From Candidatus Nomurabacteria bacterium (GTDB lineage Bacteria > Patescibacteriota > Minisyncoccia > Phycocordibacterales > UBA9973): a DNA stretch of 42,513 nt. The notes under the pieces are model-generated. The model ran no database searches and was not told the origin of the DNA. It was given only the letters and a program-made list of their open reading frames with translations. Position 1 is the stretch's first letter. Every line of letters begins with the position of its first letter. The stretch is from the NCBI GenBank assembly GCA_943354905.1, contig CALRDL010000005.1:1-42513 (forward strand). Reading direction: 5' to 3'. The position numbers were made by a program, and so were the translations under genes. Of the stretch, positions 17,082 to 24,874 are shown piece after piece.

Positions 17082-18399
17082 CATGACCTCATCTAAGAAT
17101 GTTACCAAGGATTAATCTAGGCGCGGTTACTTTTTAATACCAATAGTATATCACAAATGCCATTTTCCATGCTTTTGGATTTCTTTAACTAAGCCATCGA
17201 CTTCTTTTCGCAGTTTAAATGGATCAAGAGTCGTGAATAAGCTCTTTAAAGAGCTCTTTAGACCCATCAGAAATTTTTGGATGAGTCAACACTCGTTCGT
17301 ATGGAGTCTTGGCTACGTCATATGTTTTTTTTATATGTGAACCGATTCTAGTTTTCTTTATGCACTTCACTGATGGCTGAAAGAAATTTATGTAGAGTCG
17401 CAGTGGTCCACGATACAATTTTTTCATTAACTCAAGAACTTCTTCGGTATCAAACCTCTGATAACCCAAGACTTGCCTCACGGTTGTATAATTCTTTTGT
17501 TCAATGTGTGCGTTATCATTTTTCTTGTAAGGTCGTGAACGAGTAAAGATAATTTTTCTACTCTGACAGTGTCTATACAATTGTTGGTTGATAAATTCTG
17601 ATCCATTATCTGAATCAATGCCAAGAAGTTTAAATGGAAGTCTCTCCTCAATCAACTCCATTCCACCAAGGATTCTCTCCTGAGATTTACCCATCACTGG
17701 CTCAGCTTCAAACCACGCTGTCGCAATATCGCTGGTATTTAAGGTCGAAATGAACATTCCAGCCGCATTGTCTCCACAGTGAGCGACACAATCAATCTCT
17801 AGAAACCCTGGATCTGTTTCTATCCAGACTCCGACTCGGAGTGGTATTTCACTTTTCAAAAATACTCCGGGTCTTGTTGTTGATATTCCTTTGATTGCAT
17901 TTCGAGTTCGTACTCTACTAACCATTCTATCAAGAGTGCTCTTACTCATCGTGAGCACTTTTAACTCTGTAATCGGATCTGTTTTGATATGACCAAATTC
18001 TATCCCTTTTTCTAAAATTGTTTTAATAAGTGGGTGCATTCTTTTAGTTCCAATGCCACCGAGAGCTTCATAAATTTTTTCAACCACTACTTCTACATAA
18101 CCATCGTACATCCGTTCTCGATTTCGACTATGTACCCCAGCCTTACTCTCATTTAAATGCGGAGTGAGTTGTAATGCCTTTAATTTTCTAATAGCTGACT
18201 TGCGATGATATCCTGTTGTCAAACAAAACTCATTCAAGATCGACTTCTTTTCTTCTTTGTTAGCTTTTAAATACCTTGGCAATACCTCCTTTGTGACTTC
18301 ATGTTTTATGTGCATTTTCATATGCACCCATATTAGTCCTCGGTAACCAATTTGGTGAGGTTACGATATATGCTTGGTAACATTTTTGGTGAGGCCATT
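17082..18399 (-). mobile_element. Insertion sequence with rve-type transposase
   Basis: The transposase gene is flanked by imperfect inverted ends. The left end begins CATGACCTCATCTAAGAATG and continues TTACCAAG; the right end, read inward, is AATGGCCTCACCAAAAATGT then TACCAAG. The right end also carries a second copy of the GGTAAC..TTTGGTGAGG motif (18342-18360 and 18376-18394). Possible target duplications are CGGATTACG (17073-17081) and CGGATTATG (18400-18408), 8 of 9 bases alike. The exact boundaries are inferred from these repeats. It differs from the IS at the contig ends. Confidence 0.65.
17224..18327 (-). CDS. Transposase with integrase (DDE) core
   Basis: A 367-residue transposase. 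Residues 1-60 hold a helix-turn-helix segment (LNEFCLTTGYHRKSAIRKLK) found in this group. The rve catalytic core follows: first Asp in GFLEIDCVAH (about residue 175), second Asp in LLGIDSDNGSEF (about 239), and the Glu of NDNAHIEQKNY (about 275), spaced about 35 residues as in D,D-35-E enzymes. The frame is intact, so the element may be active. I cannot fix the IS family; an ISNCY/IS481-like group is plausible. It points away from the glycosyltransferase gene and toward the DsbA-like gene. Confidence 0.85.
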   Translation of the reverse strand: MHMKMHIKHEVTKEVLPRYLKANKEEKKSILNEFCLTTGYHRKSAIRKLKALQLTPHLNESKAGVHSRNRERMYDGYVEVVVEKIYEALGGIGTKRMHPLIKTILEKGIEFGHIKTDPITELKVLTMSKSTLDRMVSRVRTRNAIKGISTTRPGVFLKSEIPLRVGVWIETDPGFLEIDCVAHCGDNAAGMFISTLNTSDIATAWFEAEPVMGKSQERILGGMELIEERLPFKLLGIDSDNGSEFINQQLYRHCQSRKIIFTRSRPYKKNDNAHIEQKNYTTVRQVLGYQRFDTEEVLELMKKLYRGPLRLYINFFQPSVKCIKKTRIGSHIKKTYDVAKTPYERVLTHPKISDGSKELFKELIHDS

Positions 18400-18445
18400 C
18401 GGATTATGTACTTTTCTAGCTAAATATGTTATATTATATGGATAT

Positions 18446-19693
18446 ATGGCTTTAATTATGGACCTATTTTTTTATGCGTTGATTTTTTTGTCCGTCTATG
18501 TGCAGATTTTTTTCCTAGTTACTTTTTTAGAAAATAGAAAAAAAATTATTGTTCGAGAAGGGGCGATAAAACTGGACCATTATCCAGCTGTGACCATAGC
18601 TGTCCCATGTTGGAATGAAGAGGCGACTGTATACAAAACTGTCAGATCCCTCCTTGCCTTAAATTATCCAAAAGATAAATTAAAAATATTCCTCATTGAT
18701 GATGGTTCTACTGACGGGACTTATAGAGTTATTAAAAGATTTGAGAAATATTCCAACATCACCGTTTTCCAAAAAGAGAATGGTGGTGGAAAACATTCCG
18801 CTCTAAATTTTGCTTTAAGTAAATTAAAGACTAATTTTTTTAGTTGTTTAGACGCGGATTCTTTTGCTGATAGTGAGTCTTTAGTCCGGATAATGAGCTA
18901 TTTTGCTTTTGATCCTATGGTTATGGCTGTAGCTCCATCTGTGACTGTGAGTTCAGCTGGTAACATGATCCAAAGAGCTCAACAGGCCGAGTATTGTATG
19001 GGTGTTTATACTAAAAAAATGCTTGGTTTTTTAGGAGCTATCAATGTAACTCCTGGACCGCTGACTGTCTTTCGTAAAAAAGTTTTCGATGATCTAGGGC
19101 CTTATCGTCATGGACATAATACCGAAGACATGGAGATAGCTTATAGAATGCAAAAAAATGATTACAAGATAGAGCATTGCAATGATGCATATGTTTATAC
19201 CAACACCCCTGCGACTATCAAAAAACTTTACAAACAAAGACTGCGTTGGATATATGGTTTTATCAACAACACGATAGATTATCGTAGTGTTTTGTTCCAA
19301 AAGAAATATGGTAATTTTGCGCTCTTTACTTTACCAACAGGGGTTATTTCTATCTTAGCTATTAGTTATCTTTTTGGAGGTATTATCTATAATTTATTTA
19401 AGAGTTTGTATTCAAAATTTATACAGTTTAAAACTGTTGGCTTCTCTTTATCTTCACCAAAGTTTGACTTTGATTGGTTTTTCGTCAACACCCAGTCTTC
19501 TGTTTTTCTAGTTATTTTCATTTATGCTTTAGTTGCATTTGCGATAATTTTTGGTCAGTGGATGTCTGAACGTAAATGGAAAATATCCCTCAATATGATT
19601 TATTTCTTTGTTATTTTTCGTTTGATCGCACCCTTTTGGCTTTTAAAAGCTATTTACAATACAATCTTAAAAAGAAAACCAGACTGGAGATAA
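18446..19693 (+). CDS. Membrane-bound processive glycosyltransferase (GT2)
   Basis: Starting at the ATG at 18446 (upstream in-frame codons fall in the IS end), this 415-residue protein has an N-terminal membrane helix (about 5-30), a GT2 catalytic domain and three or so C-terminal membrane helices. GT2 motifs are all present: VPCWNEE, IDDGSTDGT, the DAD of SCLDADSF, the TED of HNTEDMEIA, and the QRLRW motif of processive enzymes (BcsA, IcaA/PgaC, hyaluronan synthase types). It should polymerise or transfer a sugar from a nucleotide sugar at the membrane; the sugar cannot be told. The IS insertion ends about 45 bases upstream and may have changed its promoter. Confidence 0.88.
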   Translation: MALIMDLFFYALIFLSVYVQIFFLVTFLENRKKIIVREGAIKLDHYPAVTIAVPCWNEEATVYKTVRSLLALNYPKDKLKIFLIDDGSTDGTYRVIKRFEKYSNITVFQKENGGGKHSALNFALSKLKTNFFSCLDADSFADSESLVRIMSYFAFDPMVMAVAPSVTVSSAGNMIQRAQQAEYCMGVYTKKMLGFLGAINVTPGPLTVFRKKVFDDLGPYRHGHNTEDMEIAYRMQKNDYKIEHCNDAYVYTNTPATIKKLYKQRLRWIYGFINNTIDYRSVLFQKKYGNFALFTLPTGVISILAISYLFGGIIYNLFKSLYSKFIQFKTVGFSLSSPKFDFDWFFVNTQSSVFLVIFIYALVAFAIIFGQWMSERKWKISLNMIYFFVIFRLIAPFWLLKAIYNTILKRKPDWR

Positions 19694-19748
19694 TTATTAA
19701 TTAGGTGCTAGTGACTCTTACTAGAACCTAGAATCTAAAAACTAATTT

Positions 19749-20426
19749 ATGATAGATTGGAAAAAGTATTTGATAGTGTTTATGTTGACAATAGGTATTT
19801 TTTTTACTGCGAGTTATATCAGTAATTATTTCGGTGATAAAAAAATCAATGAAATAAAATCAATCCAAGACAAGATAGCAATAAATATTTTGTCTTCTGA
19901 AACTCAGTTTTCTTTACTGCAAGAACTTTCATGCAAAAATGTTTCAGGGTCTCTTCTTTCCGGTGAGCTCGATGAGATAGGTGGCAAGCTCGAGTGGGGA
20001 CAGGAGAATCTTGGTGCTGAAGAAGTTGCTTATCTAAAACAATATTACGCCCTCTTGCAAATAAAAGATTATCTTTTGATGAAAAAGATTTCTACCGATT
20101 GCAAAATTAAATCAGCTTTTATTTTATATTTTTATACGACTGCTGAGAATTGTAGTGAATGCCAGCGTGAGAGTTTTGTTTTGTCTAGTCTGCGTGGAAA
20201 ATACCCAGAACTACGGGTCTATTCTTTTGATTACAACACGGACCTCTCTGCAGTCAAAGCTATGCTTCAGATTTATAAAATCAAAGATACCGAACTTCCA
20301 GCCCTAGTGGTGGGAGAAGATCTTCTGACAGGTTTTCATAGTGTCGAAGAGCTAGAGACGAGAATTAAGGAGTCTTTTAAAATACAAGAAACAAAATCTA
20401 CAGATTCTAAACAGGGAAGTAACTAA
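19749..20426 (+). CDS. Membrane-anchored thioredoxin-like protein
   Basis: A 225-residue protein with a signal anchor at residues 6-27 and a helical middle part. Residues 120-210 look like a thioredoxin fold: the strand SAFILYFYTT, then a CSEC motif (C-x-x-C) at the usual helix start, a second strand VYSFDYNTD, and ELPALVVGED, which contains a Pro at the position of the cis-Pro loop. So it may be a thiol-disulfide exchange protein outside the membrane; the CSEC pair is atypical. It follows the glycosyltransferase by 55 bases and has no clear family name. Confidence 0.6.
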   Translation: MIDWKKYLIVFMLTIGIFFTASYISNYFGDKKINEIKSIQDKIAINILSSETQFSLLQELSCKNVSGSLLSGELDEIGGKLEWGQENLGAEEVAYLKQYYALLQIKDYLLMKKISTDCKIKSAFILYFYTTAENCSECQRESFVLSSLRGKYPELRVYSFDYNTDLSAVKAMLQIYKIKDTELPALVVGEDLLTGFHSVEELETRIKESFKIQETKSTDSKQGSN

Positions 20427-20435
20427 ATATCTTTT

Positions 20436-22214
20436 TTATTGATTCTGAGTTTTTATATATTTTGCCCAAAGTTTTTTGAAGTCTTTTGATTTTGTTTTCA
20501 GTTGTTCTAGATTTCCTCGAGCAACTATTTTTCCATCTTTAAAAAAGAAAATGTCATCGAATAAAGATAGCAAATGAAGTCTATGAATAGAGGAAATAAT
20601 AGTCTTGTCCGGTAGGCTCGAAAAAATGTTCTCGTAAATTTTTAGTTCGTTGTGAAAATCCACACTACTCGTCGGTTCATCTAATAATATAATATCCTTA
20701 TCTTTTGAAGCTAAAAGTCCGCGCGCTAAAGCTAAGCGCTGTTTTTCTCCTCCACTTAAATTAACTCCTTTTTCTACAATATTTGATTCTAGGCCTTTGG
20801 GCAATCGAGCGATTACTTCCGTAAATGAAGCCATGTCTGTAATTTTTTTTATTTCTCTATCTTCATAGTCCACGCCAAGCGTAATATTTTCTCGAATTGT
20901 TGTAGAAAAAATTTCTGGATCTTGCGGTATCAGAGAAATAGAATCACTTATTATATTCAAGTCGTCCCCGCATTCTTTATCGTCAATACATAGAAGAATG
21001 CTCTTTGGTAAATAAAGCCCACGAAATATTTTTAGAAAAGTCGTTTTACCACCACCGCTCTCACCAATAACTGCAATTTTTTCTCCCTTAGTAAAATCTA
21101 CATTCACATTATCCAAATGTAAATCGGCATCTGTCTCATTATGGTATGAAAAAGATAGGTTTTTGATTTCAATCAATGACCAATTTTTAGGTAGGTGCCT
21201 ATTTTCTAGTAATGCAATATTTGTAAAATCTGCTGATATTTCTTCAGCGTTTGATATGTTAGACCTCCATTTTACGGCATTATTATAAAGCTGAGCAAAG
21301 CTAAAAAATGTCTCTCTGACTTTTGATGCATAACTATATAAAATAAAAATAGATCCAATTAAAATTACATTTCCTTTAGAAACATTTCCGAAAAGATAAA
21401 TCCCTATGGTCAAAATAACTGAAAGTTGCCCCAATGTGGCTGCCCACAGCCATTTCATTTCGTTATTTAAAATATTTTTCTTAAACTGAGAGAATGGTGT
21501 ATCGATAGATTCACTGATAGCTCTGAATACAAGATGCTCTATGCGTAGTATGATCACGGTGGTAATGTTGCTGATCACATCATAAACTTTTGCGGATATT
21601 TTGTTTTCCAAACGATTGACGACACTATATCCAGGTATTAATTTTTTGTCATAAATAAACATTATGTAAAAAATAAAGGCGGATACAATTATTACCATGA
21701 AGGAGGCGTACAAGTCCAAATATATCAAAGCTCCCAGAGAAATAACTAACCGAACAAATGCTTGTATGAACATAAAAGTTTCTGTTGAAAAAGAAAATAT
21801 AGCACTAGTGCCTTTTTCCATTTTGTCTATCGTATCTCCTGAGTGATGATCAGTATGCCACGAGAGAGGCAAAGCCATTGTCCCTCGCAGTAAATATTCC
21901 TTGTAATTTTTTTTTGTTGCAAAAGCAGTTTTCTGTTCGATGATTCTAGCCGGTGCCCAAAATGCCCAAAAAATAATTTCGGACGCAAGGAAAAGAAGGA
22001 GTATTAAAAATAAATGTGTTAGATTTTCCTTTGTTATTCCATTTTTCTGAATGTAATTTAAAAAATATCCAAAAATAAGCGGTTGAGCCGCATCAGCTAT
22101 GTTTGCAAAAATAAATAGAGTAGTTGCTCCTATGATATTCTTACGCCTATTTTCAGCATAAAAATACATCTTGCGCCATAGATATACTACAGGATTGTTC
22201 AGTATACTTTTCAT
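20436..22214 (-). CDS. ABC exporter, fused permease and ATPase
   Basis: A 592-residue half-transporter that should work as a homodimer. Residues 1-310 contain about six membrane helices of the type I exporter fold. The ATPase half starts near 345: Walker A GESGGGKTT (384-392), signature LSGGEKQRLALARG, Walker B IILLDEPTS and the switch His in SSIHRLHLL. All motifs are complete, so it should be active. Substrate is unknown; lipids, peptides and drugs are all possible. It ends 9 bases from the end of the thioredoxin-like gene, tail to tail, with no clear terminator between. Confidence 0.9.
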   Translation of the reverse strand: MKSILNNPVVYLWRKMYFYAENRRKNIIGATTLFIFANIADAAQPLIFGYFLNYIQKNGITKENLTHLFLILLLFLASEIIFWAFWAPARIIEQKTAFATKKNYKEYLLRGTMALPLSWHTDHHSGDTIDKMEKGTSAIFSFSTETFMFIQAFVRLVISLGALIYLDLYASFMVIIVSAFIFYIMFIYDKKLIPGYSVVNRLENKISAKVYDVISNITTVIILRIEHLVFRAISESIDTPFSQFKKNILNNEMKWLWAATLGQLSVILTIGIYLFGNVSKGNVILIGSIFILYSYASKVRETFFSFAQLYNNAVKWRSNISNAEEISADFTNIALLENRHLPKNWSLIEIKNLSFSYHNETDADLHLDNVNVDFTKGEKIAVIGESGGGKTTFLKIFRGLYLPKSILLCIDDKECGDDLNIISDSISLIPQDPEIFSTTIRENITLGVDYEDREIKKITDMASFTEVIARLPKGLESNIVEKGVNLSGGEKQRLALARGLLASKDKDIILLDEPTSSVDFHNELKIYENIFSSLPDKTIISSIHRLHLLSLFDDIFFFKDGKIVARGNLEQLKTKSKDFKKLWAKYIKTQNQ

Positions 22215-22282
22215 AAACAGGTTTTATTATAACACAAAAATTTTTCTGAGAATGATTTGTGTTTATTTTGGGGTGGTTATAA

Positions 22283-22393
22283 GATTCCGCTAGAATTTAC
22301 TTTATCAAAAATTCTAATCATACACTCGTAGGCGGTAACGGTTCGTCCACAGATGCCGTTGTCTACTTCAACGGCTCATTTACCGGTATTTGA
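22283..22393 (+). pseudogene. Short C-terminal gene remnant
   Basis: An open frame with no start codon, 36 residues, contains HTLVGGNGSSTDAVVYFNGS before a stop. It reads like the end of a secreted or beta-rich protein but cannot be named. Its end overlaps a stem-loop: AACGGCTCA (22370-22378) and TGAGCCGTT (22391-22399). Seen within a stretch of decayed sequence. Confidence 0.3.
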
Positions 22394-22434
22394 GCCGTTT
22401 GAGGTTTTGGAGTTGGTTTGGTCGGGAGGCATAA

Positions 22435-22701
22435 AAAAATTATTTTTTTAATTATCTTTTTAATGCAATTCGCCCACAACTAAATCCTGATGTTCTTGTT
22501 CAAATTGATTTCGATCAAGTCTTAACCGTTACTTCTTCTTGGCTTGATGAGTTTCTTACAAATCTTGCTGACTTTAATAAAGGCAAGGTGGAATTACTTT
22601 CTACAACAAATCCTTCTGTGCTTGCTACATTGCCAGTTTTAGCAATAGCTCGAAAAGACTTGGTGGCGGATATAGTAAATAGAGCATTAGTTGCAAAATA
22701 A
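22435..22701 (+). pseudogene. Fragment of a STAS-like (DUF4325-type) protein
   Basis: A frame without a start codon encodes about 78 residues with PDVLVQIDFDQVLTVTSSWL, then DEFLTNLADFNKGKVELLS and a C-terminus ending VNRALVAK. The pattern 'v-x-I-D-F-x-x-V-x-x-x-x-S-S-x-x-D-E-x-L' is that of DUF4325 STAS-like domains, which often sit with ATPase or restriction-like partners. The upstream half of the gene is missing. On the other strand the frame 22515-22775 reads through this sequence and is mostly its antisense. Confidence 0.4.
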
Positions 22702-22805
22702 ATATTCAAGTTCTCATCAAATGCGTAATACACAAAGGCTGATTCCGGTTTGCGTTCTTCATTTTCAGTGCTCACAACCTCACCTTTTATACTTGCAGTA
22801 CATAA
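22686..22805 (-). pseudogene. Fragment of a pyridoxamine-5'-phosphate-oxidase-like protein
   Basis: About 40 residues read LCTASIKGEVVSTENEERKP followed by ESAFVYYAFDENLNIYFATN. This is the N-terminal FMN-binding-fold segment of PPOX-like proteins, in which 'L-x-T-x-x-x-x-x-x-P-x-x-x-x-V-x-Y-x-x-D-x-x-x-N-I-Y-F-x-T' is conserved. After ATN the frame runs into the STAS-like fragment, so the gene is cut there. Its upstream end abuts the abiEii stop codon, so the start is also missing. A relic of a rearrangement. Confidence 0.5.
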
Positions 22806-22810
22806 GCTTT

Positions 22811-24118
22811 TTATTTCAATAAATCATCGAGATCGCATCTAATTAAGTCTTCTTTCCGAAGAACAATCTGCTCTTTCTGATTCAAATTGTCAGCGGTTAC
22901 ACGAATAAGTTTTGTCGTCAGTGTGTCGCCAACAAGTTCATAATTAACCTTTTTTAAATACACCTCTATTTTCTTACGGAACAGTGATGCGTATTCCGTC
23001 TGTTTTTTTTCTGATGTTGACCTACTACTGGAACCGTTCGCTGAAAACTCTATATTTTCGCTTACTTCTTTGTCGATTGGAAACGACACTTCAATATCCT
23101 TAAAGAGAAACCAGTATTCACTCAAATTACATATAATGCGTACCCGGTCGCCTTCTTCCGTGCCATATTCAAACGTGCCATACTCAAAAATGAAGGAGAA
23201 TACATCAGTGCGAAAATCTTCGAATACACGCACCTTTTCAAATTTTGACACTGTTCTAATTTTATACGCATTGCGTAACTGGAAGAAAGTATCGCGCCAA
23301 CTTTTAAGCCAGTTGGTGACATAACGAGAATCAAGAAAGAGTGGTGTGATGTCGTTTTTCAAATTTTCATCGCTCACATTATTCATTTTCACTGCAAGTT
23401 TAGTAAACAGTGTCCGATAGTCTTTTGCCTCCTCAACTTTTTTTGCTTTGAGGTAATCAAGATCAGGTACAATTTTTTTGCTCATATACCAAAGCAAATC
23501 GTAAATATCGCGTCCTTTTTCTTCGTATATCGCTTTACCTGCGCCGCGTGTCCCACGTAGAAAAATAGCGGCAATTTTACTCGCCATAAGAGAAGAGAGA
23601 TTATACGTCAGTATCACGAATGATAACTGCCCATGATTTTGCGGCATACGCTCTTTTACTACGCTAGAAGTTGGGACAAACTGGTTGAGATCAACTTTTA
23701 CATGAATCCATTCAGAAGCGTAACCCTCGACTAGACCACCAACTCTAAATTTAAACACTATGCCTCTGCTATTAGTGATGCTGATTTTCAAAAATTCGGA
23801 ATCAACCCCATACACCTTCGAGAAATGTTTTTCAGCTTCCTCTTTAAGTTTATTAAGAAAATCATTATCTACATCGCTACTTATCTCAAAATCTAGGTCA
23901 ACTGACATACGATCAAGGTCATAGCAGATGCGAAGTGCTGAGCCGCCATACATTATCCATTTGTTGTATTCCGGATGATGGTAAATAAAATCGAGAACAT
24001 AAAACTGCAGTTCTTCTTTAAGGGTATTGGATCTTATTTCGGGATCGGTAATGCTAATGCCATAGGTCGAAAGACCATCAAGTTTACGCTTTAGAATTGT
24101 TGAAATCTGTTCACTCAT
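22811..24118 (-). CDS. abiEii: AbiEii-type nucleotidyltransferase toxin
   Basis: A 435-residue protein. Residues 55-80 carry the nucleotidyltransferase motif of the AbiEii/AbiGii family: MYGGSALRICYDLDR and SVDLDFEI, followed by a lysine-rich region. AbiEii toxins modify tRNA or other targets with nucleotides and arrest growth in phage-infected cells. The core spans about 300 residues; the additional 130 at the C-terminus (from about EDFRTDVFSF) exceed the usual length and may be an extra domain. The start overlaps the end of abiEi by 4 bases (ATGA), the standard operon layout. Confidence 0.88.
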   Translation of the reverse strand: MSEQISTILKRKLDGLSTYGISITDPEIRSNTLKEELQFYVLDFIYHHPEYNKWIMYGGSALRICYDLDRMSVDLDFEISSDVDNDFLNKLKEEAEKHFSKVYGVDSEFLKISITNSRGIVFKFRVGGLVEGYASEWIHVKVDLNQFVPTSSVVKERMPQNHGQLSFVILTYNLSSLMASKIAAIFLRGTRGAGKAIYEEKGRDIYDLLWYMSKKIVPDLDYLKAKKVEEAKDYRTLFTKLAVKMNNVSDENLKNDITPLFLDSRYVTNWLKSWRDTFFQLRNAYKIRTVSKFEKVRVFEDFRTDVFSFIFEYGTFEYGTEEGDRVRIICNLSEYWFLFKDIEVSFPIDKEVSENIEFSANGSSSRSTSEKKQTEYASLFRKKIEVYLKKVNYELVGDTLTTKLIRVTADNLNQKEQIVLRKEDLIRCDLDDLLK

Positions 24119-24747
24119 GCCTGTACGCCTTTGGCGTGGAAGTATTTATTAATCATTGCATAAAACTTATCCTGTTCACTCTTTTCCATTTCATCGATAT
24201 CTATTCTTAATTCTGCAATCATCGCTTTGACTTTTTCTATGTCCAGACCATTAAACTGGTGTGTTCGGAAGTAGAGCAGATCAAACAATGCCTTAGAGGG
24301 AGAAGCTATGTAGAAATCAAACTTTCCTTTGGCTAAAGAAAAATTCGTAAATAAGTCTTTACCAATTGACTGATAGGAAAAATTACCGGCCTTTGTCTGG
24401 TATTCCTTCGTCACCTTAAGCGTGACCGAAGTTATGGAATGGATCGCTTCAGTGGCGAGATTATAATACTGGAGTGCCGCCCACGAGCTGATGTATGACG
24501 GCGTGCGGATTATGTTTGCAAAGTAAAACGAGTAAGAAACATCGTTCTTGTTCTTCTCGAAAAAATCAGCAGAAACATACAACCCTCTTTTAAGCTGAAT
24601 AATATCTTTATACTTCAAAAACCGGCTAATATAAACATTAATCGTTGAGTCCTTCAATCCCAGCTGTTTACCAAGCTGACAAACAGTATTTTTACTGAAA
24701 TGAGGCAGGGATTTAAGCTGTTCTAACAAATTACTCTTGCTTTTCAT
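24115..24747 (-). CDS. abiEi: AbiEi antitoxin (transcriptional regulator)
   Basis: From the ATG at 24747 the protein has 210 residues. The first 70 form a winged helix (CQLGKQLGLKDSTINVYISR, then LKRGLYVSADF), matching the AbiEi N-terminal DNA-binding domain, and the rest is the C-terminal domain that neutralises the toxin (SPSKALFDLLYF is a conserved segment). The frame can be extended to 24843, but that extension reads as unlike any family member and covers the promoter. AbiEi represses its own operon by binding upstream. Confidence 0.88.
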   Translation of the reverse strand: MKSKSNLLEQLKSLPHFSKNTVCQLGKQLGLKDSTINVYISRFLKYKDIIQLKRGLYVSADFFEKNKNDVSYSFYFANIIRTPSYISSWAALQYYNLATEAIHSITSVTLKVTKEYQTKAGNFSYQSIGKDLFTNFSLAKGKFDFYIASPSKALFDLLYFRTHQFNGLDIEKVKAMIAELRIDIDEMEKSEQDKFYAMINKYFHAKGVQA

Positions 24748-24759
24748 AATATAACAAAA

Positions 24760-24788
24760 GTGTATCATATCAGAAACACCCCTGTCAA
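24760..24788 (-). promoter_or_regulatory. Promoter of the abiE operon
   Basis: On the minus strand: TTGACA (24788-24783), a 17-base spacer and TACACT (24765-24760), ahead of the ATG at 24747. The -35 box is consensus. The implied leader is only about 6 bases, which also supports the choice of start. Confidence 0.55.
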
Positions 24789-24874
24789 TAAGGCTAAAGT
24801 GAGTGAATATAAGCCCAAAATGTGGATAACTACAAAACACCATTCAAACTGAGTGGTTTTTTGTATTGATCGAC

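Noticed and set aside
18374-18445. Extended start of the glycosyltransferase
   Set aside because: The extra 24 residues lie mostly in the IS end and do not resemble GT2 proteins; the ATG at 18446 precedes the usual membrane helix.
22515-22775. 86-residue minus-strand gene
   Set aside because: Only its first part is PPOX-like; the rest is antisense to the STAS-like fragment. Treated as two fragments, not as one gene.
24748-24843. Upstream extension of abiEi
   Set aside because: It covers a consensus TTGACA promoter and has no similarity to AbiEi; the ATG at 24747 is better.
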